Positions 1 through 5,074 of a stretch of 5,762 nucleotides of DNA are shown piece after piece (position 1 is the stretch's first letter; each line of letters opens with the position of its first letter). The translations under genes were made by a program, and so were the position numbers. The stretch is from Candidatus Omnitrophota bacterium. GTDB taxonomy: Bacteria > Omnitrophota > Gorgyraeia > 2-02-FULL-51-18 > JAGOUK01. Where the stretch lies: the NCBI GenBank assembly GCA_018061225.1, contig JAGOUK010000092.1, forward strand, positions 1 to 5,762, written 5' to 3'. The notes under the pieces were generated by a model that was not told where the DNA came from, did no database searches, and worked only from the letters and a program-made list of their open reading frames with translations.

Positions 1-262
1 CTCCTTTATAGTCGTAATCCGTCCAAAGCAGGTTGGATCCGACGTAGATTTGCGTCCCCTCAAGCTCCGTGAGGCCGGCGGGGTTAAAGGCAACCGTGGA
101 GGGGTCCCTGGGGTCTGCGACAACGGCATTGGCCCGGGAGAGACTGCGGGTAGAAAGAGTGGCGTTTTCGTAACCGCTGGATCCAACGCCCCAAGCGTTA
201 CCGGCCCATAAAGTAAGAATTCCGGAGATTGCCGCCCACCTGATCGCAGTCTGCTTGACCAT
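1..262 (-). CDS. FadL/OmpP1/TodX-family outer-membrane protein, N-terminal part (runs off window)
   Basis: Only the first 87 residues lie in the window; the gene continues past position 1. The start is a basic and then hydrophobic signal peptide (MVKQTAIRWAAISGILTLWAG), likely cleaved around residues 23-25. The mature part begins GVGSSGYENATL and then has ANAVVADPRDPSTVAFNPAGLTEL at residues 44-67. Residues 60-64 (NPAGL) are the NPA-type motif of the FadL family, where the N-terminal hatch plugs a 14-stranded beta-barrel. Family members carry long-chain fatty acids or other hydrophobic compounds across the outer membrane. The substrate cannot be told from this fragment. The ATG at 260-262 has an AAGGGGGA Shine-Dalgarno about 8 bases upstream. 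It follows the helix-turn-helix gene by 26 bases on the same strand, so the two are probably co-transcribed. The family call is fairly sure; the function within the family is open. Confidence 0.8.
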   Translation of the reverse strand, partial: MVKQTAIRWAAISGILTLWAGNAWGVGSSGYENATLSTRSLSRANAVVADPRDPSTVAFNPAGLTELEGTQIYVGSNLLWTDYDYKG

Positions 263-288
263 TTCGTTCTTCCCCCTTGAACCTATCG

Positions 289-498
289 TTAGTTCTTCTT
301 GGCCGAGCGCGTCTTAAAGTTGAACTTTTCCTGCTCTTCGATCCAGGAATCAATGGTCTTCTTCTTAAAACGCCACTGAGAGCCGACCTTAAATCCAGGC
401 AATTTGCCGCCGGCAACATGCTTATAGATGGTGATCGGCTTCATTCTCAAGTAATTCGCCAGCTCGGGGACGGTAAAGACATCTTCTTCGTGGGCCAT
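289..498 (-). CDS. Excisionase-family (MerR-like) helix-turn-helix DNA-binding protein
   Basis: This is a 69-residue protein made almost entirely of one winged-helix/helix-turn-helix domain of the excisionase type (HTH_17-like). Residues 8-25 (FTVPELANYLRMKPITIY) form the first helix, turn and recognition helix. Residues 26-51 (KHVAGGKLPGFKVGSQWRFKK, then TIDSW) carry the wing with the typical G-(K/R)-LP-x-x-K-V-G-x-x-W-R-F pattern. A short basic tail (KTRSAKKN) ends the protein. The start ATG (496-498) has an excellent AAAGGAG Shine-Dalgarno. Such proteins bind DNA in phage excision, plasmid partition or local transcription control. No integrase or att site is visible here, so I favour a small local regulator, perhaps of the adjoining FadL-type gene. 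A strong sigma-70 promoter and a leader of about 108 bases precede it. Confidence 0.85.
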   Translation of the reverse strand: MAHEEDVFTVPELANYLRMKPITIYKHVAGGKLPGFKVGSQWRFKKKTIDSWIEEQEKFNFKTRSAKKN

Positions 499-585
499 TC
501 CTGACTCCTTTTTTTGCCCTTGAGCTTTCTTCCCTTACACTCACTGGTACTGGAAGTATCTGCGCTCATCTGGGGGCTTCTTTGC

Positions 586-604
586 TTCGCTCTATGTGAG
601 CGAA
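586..604 (-). promoter_or_regulatory. 5'-leader stem-loop of the HTH-fadL transcript
   Basis: Arms TTCGCTC (586-592) and GAGCGAA (598-604) are perfect reverse complements of 7 bp around a 5-base loop. Given the promoter at 614-642, transcription would start near 607, so this hairpin would sit almost at the 5' end of the mRNA. It lies about 90 bases before the start codon. It could stabilise the transcript or be a protein-binding site; its function is not known. Confidence 0.45.
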
Positions 605-613
605 AGTGTGTTT

Positions 614-642
614 AGTTTATTTGGCTGATATCTTATTGTCAA
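614..642 (-). promoter_or_regulatory. Sigma-70-type promoter for the HTH-fadL operon
   Basis: On the minus strand there is a perfect TTGACA -35 box (637-642), a 17-base spacer and a TAAACT -10 box (614-619), which matches 4 of 6 consensus positions. It lies in the AT-rich gap and points at the helix-turn-helix gene. Predicted transcription starts near 607, giving a leader of about 108 bases. An inverted repeat overlaps the upstream edge of the -35 box. Confidence 0.7.
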
Positions 643-655
643 TACTTAGCGTATT
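641..655. repeat. Short inverted repeat overlapping the -35 box
   Basis: AATAC (641-645) and GTATT (651-655) are reverse complements with a 5-base gap. The repeat overlaps the last two bases of the TTGACA -35 element. That is a plausible place for an operator, for example for autoregulation by the small HTH protein. At 5 bp per arm in an AT-rich region it could also be chance. Confidence 0.3.
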
Positions 656-689
656 TTATCAAAACCATATCTTGTGCAATGTTCTCGTC

Positions 690-710
690 ACAACCACCAA
701 GGGTGGTTGT
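690..710. repeat. Perfect 9-bp hairpin downstream of the formyltransferase gene
   Basis: Arms ACAACCACC (690-698) and GGTGGTTGT (702-710) are perfect reverse complements around a 3-base loop. It lies 29 bases past the stop of the formyltransferase gene and about 48 bases upstream of the -35 box of the next promoter. No T-run follows on either strand, so it is not a classical intrinsic terminator. It could be a weak or Rho-assisted transcript end, or a palindromic operator for the downstream promoter. Confidence 0.5.
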
Positions 711-739
711 ATGCCGACACAATATTTAGTTATTTGACT

Positions 740-1258
740 TTAGAGGGCTATGAGCTGAGGGAAAAATGAAATGCCGAGGCGGTAGACTTGGGAGAGGTTT
801 TGGTCGAGAGAAAGTTTGGCGTCGACTTGATACGGATAAGTCGCGAGGATAGGGCCGGCGTCAGCCTTGGGGACGGCTCGGTGAATGGTCAAGGCCGACG
901 ATCCCCCGCCCCCGGACCATAGCTTGGAAATTGGGGCCCTGCCCGCTTGGTCTGGAAGCGTTCCGGGATGGAAATTGATCACCCCGGCGCTAGGAATGCC
1001 CAGAGAAGTCTCAGAAAGCAGGATACCAAAATTGGCCATAAGCACTAGGTCGATTGGCCCCAACGATTCCAGGGCTAGCCGGGCATCAGCATCCGATGAG
1101 ACACGAAAAGCCTTGGCGCCAAAGGCTCGCGCGCAGCCCAGGGCCGCATCAATATCTTGCTCATCTTCGTAAACAAGCCCCGCCAACCGCACCCCGGGCA
1201 TCGCCGCAAGCGCCTTCGGGTATTCCCAGATATTCCCCAAGTAAGCAACCGTCTTCAT
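740..1258 (-). CDS. Stand-alone formyltransferase-domain protein
   Basis: This 172-residue protein matches the N-terminal catalytic domain of the formyltransferase fold (methionyl-tRNA formyltransferase, PurN, sugar formyltransferases). In these enzymes a formyl group moves from 10-formyl-tetrahydrofolate to an amine. Residues 1-10 (MKTVAYLGNI) form the first beta strand. Residues 92-108 hold the signature GVINFHPGTLPDQAGRA. Residues 131-137 are KADAGPI. The catalytic triad Asn-x-His...Asp is complete (N95, H97, D133), and the 36-residue His-to-Asp spacing equals that of PurN. A glycine run (GGGG, about 116-119) lies between the motifs. It has no C-terminal domain, so it is shorter than Fmt (over 300 residues), and it is unlikely to be the housekeeping enzyme. 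The acceptor is unknown. The start ATG is natural for the fold, though the best Shine-Dalgarno (GGGAG) is about 14 bases upstream and poorly spaced. It begins 70 bases after the PII stop with no convincing terminator between, so read-through from the amt-PII module is possible. Confidence 0.75.
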   Translation of the reverse strand: MKTVAYLGNIWEYPKALAAMPGVRLAGLVYEDEQDIDAALGCARAFGAKAFRVSSDADARLALESLGPIDLVLMANFGILLSETSLGIPSAGVINFHPGTLPDQAGRAPISKLWSGGGGSSALTIHRAVPKADAGPILATYPYQVDAKLSLDQNLSQVYRLGISFFPQLIAL

Positions 1259-1328
1259 GGAAGTAAGCTATACTCCCGAGCCCTGCCTGGCAAGGGGTTT
1301 GATGAGATCGGCTTGGAGCGGGATAGAA

Positions 1329-1670
1329 CTATCCGATTGCGACCGGGCCAGTTTCCCCTGTTCGGATTCGGAGCACGTCTTTGAGCTCAATAACGAAGAT
1401 CTTTCCGTCCCCGACCTGGCCGGTGCGCGCGCCGCCGGCGATGGCGTCGACTGCGTTTTTGACGTACTCGTCATTCACGGCGCACTCGATCTTTACTTTT
1501 CTCAAGAGGCTGCCCGCTTCTTTGTGGGAGCGGTAGACCTCTGCCACGCCTTTTTGGCGGCCGCGGCCCATGACGGTTGAAACGGTCAGAAGGTGGATTT
1601 CTTGCTCTTCAAGTTTGCGCAGCACATCGTCCAGGCGGTCCGGCTGGATCACAGCGATAATGTATTTCAT
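1329..1670 (-). CDS. glnK: PII signal-transduction protein linked to the second Amt
   Basis: This is a 113-residue PII protein that aligns with E. coli GlnB/GlnK without gaps in the landmark positions. It would be a cytosolic trimer binding ATP/ADP and 2-oxoglutarate and blocking its partner Amt. Visible landmarks are G35, G37, R38, Q39, K40 and G41 at the T-loop base; Y46 and R47 in the T-loop; K58; the B-loop TG(Q)VGDGK at 83-90; and R101/R103 in the C-loop. Q39 and K58 are the known 2-oxoglutarate ligands, and R47 is the residue that enters the Amt pore. The T-loop is unusual (EVYRSHKEAGSLL, 44-56): position 51 is Glu instead of the Tyr that is uridylylated in enterics, and Gln replaces the common Lys9. 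It starts 15 bases after the amt stop with an AAAGGAG Shine-Dalgarno, so the two genes form an operon. The amt-linked PII is called GlnK by convention; glnB is an equally fair symbol. Confidence 0.93.
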   Translation of the reverse strand: MKYIIAVIQPDRLDDVLRKLEEQEIHLLTVSTVMGRGRQKGVAEVYRSHKEAGSLLRKVKIECAVNDEYVKNAVDAIAGGARTGQVGDGKIFVIELKDVLRIRTGETGPVAIG

Positions 1671-1685
1671 GTCGGCTCCTTTGCC

Positions 1686-3020
1686 TTAGTCGACCAGCGT
1701 GTAGCTGGATTCGCGATGCTGAGTCAGATCCAACCCGATGCGCTCTTCCTGCTGTGTGACGCGCAGCCCGATCACAAGATCGACGAGCTTCAGCAGCACA
1801 AAAGTCACGACCAGCGAGTAAACGGCCGTGATCACGGTCACTTTGATCTGTATCCACAGCTGCATCGGATTCCCATAAAACAGACCATCCGCACCCGCTT
1901 CATTCACCGCCTTGGTTGCGAAGAGTCCCGTCGCAATAGAGCCCCAGATCCCGCCGATGCCGTGCACACCAAAGGCGTCCAGCGTGTCGTCGTATCCAAA
2001 CTTGACCTTGACCCAAGTCACAAAGAAGAAGCAGATCAGCGACACGGTAACCCCGATCGCCAAAGCGCCGAACGGATCAACAAAACCAGCGGCCGGAGTG
2101 ATCGCCACCAAGCCCGCCACGACGCCAGTGATCATTCCCAGTCCTGTCGTGTGATTGTTGATCTTCCAGTCGAGGAGCGCCCAAGTAAGCCCCGCCATGG
2201 CCGCCGCGATATGCGTCATCACAAAGGCATTGGTCGCAAGAGCCCCGGATCCGAGCGCGCTGCCGGCATTGAAGCCGAACCAGCCAAACCAAAGAAGTCC
2301 CGCGCCCAGTACGGCCAACGGAAGATTATGCGGAGGAGACATGTGATCCGGGTAACCGACGCGTTTGCCGATGACCAGCGCGGCCACCAGCGCCGCGACT
2401 CCGGCATTCACGTGAACAACGGTGCCGCCGGCAAAGTCCAGAGCGCCGGCTTCCCTGAGCCAGCCGCCCACTGCCCACACCCAATGGCAAACCGGGTTAT
2501 ACGCGAGTGTTGCCCAAAGAACGGTAAAAACACAGAAGGCCAAGAACTTCATACGCTCTGCAAAGGCGCCCAGGATCAGGGCCGGCGTAATGATGGCGAA
2601 CATCATCTGGAACACCATGAATGCTTGATGCGGAATCGTCGCCGCATAGTCCGGATTAGGGGCAAGGCCCACTCCGCGGAGTCCGACCCAGCTAAGATCG
2701 CCGATCAGTCCCTTAACATCGGGTCCAAAGGACAGCGTGTATCCGATCAGCACCCACTGAACGGTGATGAGACACATCGTCATGAAGCATTGCACAAGCA
2801 CCGAAAGCATGTTCTTCCGGCGCACAAGGCCGCCGTAGAAGAATGCCAGTCCAGGCGTCATGAGCAGCACCAACGCTGAGCTGAGCAATATCCAGGCGGT
2901 ATCGCCGGAGTCGATTGGGTTGAGAGTGGATTCCGCGGCAAAGGCGGATTGTCCACAAAAGACGGATAGGATGACAAGGGCGGCGCATCGGCGCAGCCAC
3001 AAGAAGCGACGTGGGGTCAT
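1686..3020 (-). CDS. amt: Ammonium transporter Amt (second module)
   Basis: This is a 444-residue inner-membrane ammonium channel with an N-terminal signal sequence (residues 1-28, ending in SAFA) followed by about 11 hydrophobic segments. Key pore residues are present, with E. coli AmtB mature numbers in brackets: F141 [F107] in FQMMFAIITPALI, W182 [W148], D195 [D160] in LDFAGGTVVHVNAG, twin histidine H203 [H168], F250 [F215] and S254 [S219] in WFGFNAGS, and H353 [H318] in FGVHGIGG. These recruit ammonium, gate the pore and conduct it. The cytosolic tail follows the family pattern (QQEERIGLDL at 423-432), but the usual HGE is HRE (TQHRESSY, 433-440). The ATG at 3018-3020 has a GAGGAG Shine-Dalgarno. 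The PII gene follows after 15 bases, making this PII the likely partner. A sigma-54-like motif lies just upstream. Only about 24 bases would separate the predicted transcription start from the coding region. Confidence 0.95.
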   Translation of the reverse strand: MTPRRFLWLRRCAALVILSVFCGQSAFAAESTLNPIDSGDTAWILLSSALVLLMTPGLAFFYGGLVRRKNMLSVLVQCFMTMCLITVQWVLIGYTLSFGPDVKGLIGDLSWVGLRGVGLAPNPDYAATIPHQAFMVFQMMFAIITPALILGAFAERMKFLAFCVFTVLWATLAYNPVCHWVWAVGGWLREAGALDFAGGTVVHVNAGVAALVAALVIGKRVGYPDHMSPPHNLPLAVLGAGLLWFGWFGFNAGSALGSGALATNAFVMTHIAAAMAGLTWALLDWKINNHTTGLGMITGVVAGLVAITPAAGFVDPFGALAIGVTVSLICFFFVTWVKVKFGYDDTLDAFGVHGIGGIWGSIATGLFATKAVNEAGADGLFYGNPMQLWIQIKVTVITAVYSLVVTFVLLKLVDLVIGLRVTQQEERIGLDLTQHRESSYTLVD

Positions 3021-3056
3021 GGCGTCTCCTCTGAGAGGGTCTAAATCAATTGAATT

Positions 3057-3072
3057 TGCGAACCAGACGCCA
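3057..3072 (-). promoter_or_regulatory. Candidate sigma-54 (RpoN) promoter for the second amt-PII module
   Basis: On the minus strand TGGC (3069-3072) and TCGCA (3057-3061) are placed so that the invariant GG (-24) and GC (-12) are exactly 10 bases apart. The full consensus is TGGCAC-N5-TTGCA. TGGC and GCA match, while ACG and the first TT are imperfect. Transcription would start near 3046 and leave a leader of about 25 bases that still includes the Shine-Dalgarno. Sigma-54 control is well established for glnK-amtB operons in proteobacteria. No clear NtrC enhancer palindrome was seen. A rival is a TATAAC box about 30 bases upstream, but it lacks a good -35. Confidence 0.4.
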
Positions 3073-3136
3073 TTATGGCCCGCTATGTTTCAGTTATATT
3101 ACGGCCAAGTAACGATTCCGGAACGGATCAAAAGAC

Positions 3137-3188
3137 AAAAAAAGATCCAGAGACCCCCCGGCGACCCCTCACCGGAAGATCTCTGGAT
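3137..3188 (-). terminator. Intrinsic terminator of the first amt-PII module
   Basis: Read on the minus strand, ATCCAGAGA (3180-3188) pairs perfectly with TCTCTGGAT (3145-3153). Nested inside is CCGGTGA-GGGG-TCGCCGG, a 7-bp stem with one G-U pair that exists only on this strand. The structure is followed by C and seven T residues (3137-3143), and then GTCTTTT. The long stem plus U-run is a textbook Rho-independent terminator. It lies 65 bases past the PII stop and about 116 bases before the next start codon, so it separates the two modules. Confidence 0.9.
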
Positions 3189-3208
3189 GGCTTTTCTTCG
3201 AGGACCGC

Positions 3209-3222
3209 GCGCCCGAAGGCGC
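3209..3222 (-). other. cUUCGg tetraloop hairpin in the 3' untranslated region
   Basis: On the minus strand GCGCC-TTCG-GGCGC is a 5-bp all-GC stem capped by UUCG closed by a C-G pair. This is among the most stable known RNA tetraloops. It lies between the PII stop codon and the terminator. It may protect the 3' end from exonucleases or act as a first pause before termination. Confidence 0.6.
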
Positions 3223-3253
3223 TTAAGCACCGAAGCTGCCGAGAGAAACAGGC

Positions 3254-3595
3254 CTATCCGATAGCTTTTTCACCCCGTTCGTTGGTGCGGATGCGGATGC
3301 ACTCGCCCAAGTCAGTGATGAATATCTTTCCGTCGCCGATCTCCCCTGTCTTGGCGCCCTTGATAATCGCTTCAGTCGTCACGTTGACATGGTCTTCGTT
3401 GACGGCGATCTCGATCCGGACTTTCTTGATCAGGTTCACTTCGGTGTCGACGCCGCGATAATTCTCGTGGAATCCCTTTTGCTGACCGCAGCCCAAGGCG
3501 TTGGTCACGGACATTTTAGTTACACCGGCCTTAAACAGCGTCTGCTTGACGCTATTAAGCTTTTCCGGCTTGATGTATGCAGTGATGAGTTTCAT
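3254..3595 (-). CDS. glnK: PII signal-transduction protein linked to the first Amt
   Basis: This is a 113-residue PII protein that matches the family numbering without gaps. It should form a cytosolic trimer that senses ATP/ADP and 2-oxoglutarate and closes the neighbouring Amt when nitrogen is abundant. It keeps K9, Q39, K40, G41, Y46, R47, K58, the B-loop TGEIGDGK (83-90), and R101/R103. Two T-loop changes stand out. Position 51 is Thr (ENYRGVDTEVNL, 44-55) in place of the Tyr that is uridylylated in enterics. Position 38, normally Arg, is Gln (GCGQQKG, 35-41). It shares less than half of its residues by eye with the other PII in the window, so the pair is not a recent duplication. The AAGGAG Shine-Dalgarno is ideally spaced from the ATG (3593-3595). 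The gene lies 22 bases after the amt stop and is followed by a hairpin and terminator, so the amt-PII pair is a closed operon. Confidence 0.94.
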   Translation of the reverse strand: MKLITAYIKPEKLNSVKQTLFKAGVTKMSVTNALGCGQQKGFHENYRGVDTEVNLIKKVRIEIAVNEDHVNVTTEAIIKGAKTGEIGDGKIFITDLGECIRIRTNERGEKAIG

Positions 3596-3617
3596 GATAT
3601 CTCCTTATAGGATCTGA

Positions 3618-4937
3618 TTATTGGTTCGAAAAGATCTGGAAGCCGCTGTACGCTTCCATGCCATGCTCGCCAATATCGAGACCCAGCTGCTCTTCTTCTT
3701 CGCTCACGCGCATACCGAGCGTCGCGTTCAGGATACCAAAAAGCACGATCGCGGAGAGCGTGCAGGCGATTCCGTACGCGGCCACGCCGACAAACTGAAC
3801 CCACAGACTGTGCTCAGGATTCGTGCTGAAGATACCGACTGCCAGAGTTCCCCAGACGCCGCAGACCAAATGGACTGAGATGGCGCCCACCGGATCGTCG
3901 ATTTTCATCTTATCGATCGCTATAACAGAGAACACTACGAGCACACCGGCGATGAGACCGATGATGATGGAACTCATCACGGTAACTACGTCAGCTCCGG
4001 CGGTGATACCCACCAAGCCCGCGAGACATCCGTTCAGAACCATCGAGAAGTCCGGCTTCTTCTGGACAAACCAGGAAGTCAGCATCGAGCCCACGATACC
4101 TGCGGCCGCTGCCAGGCAGGTCGTGACCAACACGAAGGAGACGGGACCGGCATCAGCCGAAAGGACTGATCCGCCGTTGAACCCGAACCATCCAAGCCAC
4201 AGCAAGAAGCAGCCGATCGTTGCCAGCGGCATATTGTGCGGCATAATCGGCCGGACGCTTCCGTTGAAGTACTTACCGATACGGGGCCCGAGAACGATGG
4301 CGCCCACGAGCGCGCCCCAACCGCCGACCGAGTGAACGAGCGTGGAACCGGCAAAGTCATAGAAACCCATATCCTGCAGCCAGCCGCCGCCCCACTTCCA
4401 GGATCCGACAATCGGGTAAACAAGACCGACGTAGAACACTGAGAAAATCAGGAAGCTATGCAGCTTTACGCGTTCGGCCACCGCTCCGGAGATGATCGTC
4501 GCTGCAGTCGCGGCGAACATGCCCTGGAAGAGGAAGTCGGTCCAATACGTATAGTGACCGCTGGCGTAGTCGATCAACCCCGCGGCTCCTTCAGGAGACG
4601 AGATGCCGAATCCGGCAAACCCGAAGAACTTGCCCATGAGCCAGCTGTCGCCGGGATACATCAGGTTGAATCCGCAGAACGCGAAAGTCAAAAGACCGAT
4701 CGCGGGGATCAGGGTATTCTTAAACAGGACATTGACCGTGTTCTTCGAACGGGTCAAGCCTGATTCGATCGTAGCAAAACCAAGATGCATGATGAACACA
4801 AGAAACGTCGCCACCATCATCCAGACGTTATTAACCGTAAACATCGCATCAGCCGCGTCAGCAGCGAAAGCCGAGGTAGCTCCGAGCAGCACCGCAGCAG
4901 CCGCGCCAAACATGGCCAAACGCTTAAACCTACCCAT
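3618..4937 (-). CDS. amt: Ammonium transporter Amt (first module)
   Basis: This is a 439-residue Amt channel of the inner membrane. The start is placed at the ATG 4935-4937 because it has an AAGGAG Shine-Dalgarno six bases away and opens directly onto a signal peptide (MGRFKRLAMFGAAAAVLLGA, cut after TSAFA). The reading frame stays open to another ATG at 5000, which lacks such a site and would bury the signal peptide. Pore residues, with E. coli AmtB mature numbers in brackets, are F141 [F107] in FQGMFAATAATI, W182 [W148], D194 [D160], H202 [H168] in TLVHSVGG, F253 [F215] and S257 [S219] in WFGFNGGS, and H356 [H318] in SVHLVCGVWG. The tail is close to the family pattern (EEEEQLGLDIGEHGMEAY, 413-430), the region that contacts GlnK. 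It differs greatly from the other Amt throughout, so the two are distinct subtypes. The PII gene follows after 22 bases. No convincing promoter was recognised upstream. Confidence 0.95.
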   Translation of the reverse strand: MGRFKRLAMFGAAAAVLLGATSAFAADAADAMFTVNNVWMMVATFLVFIMHLGFATIESGLTRSKNTVNVLFKNTLIPAIGLLTFAFCGFNLMYPGDSWLMGKFFGFAGFGISSPEGAAGLIDYASGHYTYWTDFLFQGMFAATAATIISGAVAERVKLHSFLIFSVFYVGLVYPIVGSWKWGGGWLQDMGFYDFAGSTLVHSVGGWGALVGAIVLGPRIGKYFNGSVRPIMPHNMPLATIGCFLLWLGWFGFNGGSVLSADAGPVSFVLVTTCLAAAAGIVGSMLTSWFVQKKPDFSMVLNGCLAGLVGITAGADVVTVMSSIIIGLIAGVLVVFSVIAIDKMKIDDPVGAISVHLVCGVWGTLAVGIFSTNPEHSLWVQFVGVAAYGIACTLSAIVLFGILNATLGMRVSEEEEQLGLDIGEHGMEAYSGFQIFSNQ

Positions 4938-5074
4938 GATTCTCTCCTTGGTAAATCCCCCTTCGCCGGCAACACGCTTCATGACAGCGGGAAAGAACAT
5001 TGATTAGATGCCCCCAGTTTACGGCTGAATATTTCGGTTAGATTACAGACAAGGGAAGATAAGATTTACAAACA

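Larger units (their letters stand above)
499..739. other. Non-coding gap with promoter and hairpins
   Basis: This is 241 bases without a credible gene, clearly more AT-rich than its surroundings, especially 605-740. Going along the minus strand it holds a 9-bp perfect hairpin (690-710), a 5-bp inverted repeat (641-655), a sigma-70-type promoter (614-642), a 7-bp leader hairpin (586-604) and the Shine-Dalgarno of the helix-turn-helix gene. The sites are described separately. Confidence 0.7.
3021..3253. other. Spacer between the two Amt-PII modules
   Basis: This is 233 bases without a gene. The high-coordinate half holds the end of the first module's transcript (a UUCG-type hairpin and an intrinsic terminator). 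The low-coordinate half holds the presumed promoter of the second module. This arrangement implies that the two modules are transcribed separately. Confidence 0.7.

Noticed and set aside
289..739. Prophage or integrative-element boundary suggested by the excisionase-type protein
   Set aside because: No integrase, tRNA end, direct-repeat att site or phage gene is visible in the window. The HTH fold is also common in ordinary regulators.
1270..1310. Possible terminator between the second PII gene and the formyltransferase gene
   Set aside because: CCCT...AGGG pairs for only a few bases with a bulge, and no T-run follows, so I do not call a terminator.
1321..1334. Small palindrome GGATAG-AA-CTATCC at the stop of the second PII gene, as a terminator
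   Set aside because: It has only 6-bp arms with a 2-base gap, too tight to fold well, no T-run follows, and it overlaps the stop codon. The same GGATAG ends the other PII gene because both encode Ile-Gly-stop.
1593..2879. Long open frame of 428 codons on the plus strand, opposite the second amt
   Set aside because: It runs antisense to a clearly conserved Amt gene and is rich in His, Arg, Gln and Asp with no recognisable domain or Shine-Dalgarno. It is a by-product of the codon use of the real gene.
3823..4335. Plus-strand open frame of 170 codons opposite the first amt
   Set aside because: It is antisense to conserved Amt segments, is low in complexity (Pro, Thr, Ala) and has no family resemblance.
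4938..5000. Upstream start for the first Amt, adding 21 residues
   Set aside because: The ATG at 5000 lacks a good Shine-Dalgarno and would place 21 residues before a standard signal peptide. The ATG at 4937 has AAGGAG at ideal distance.
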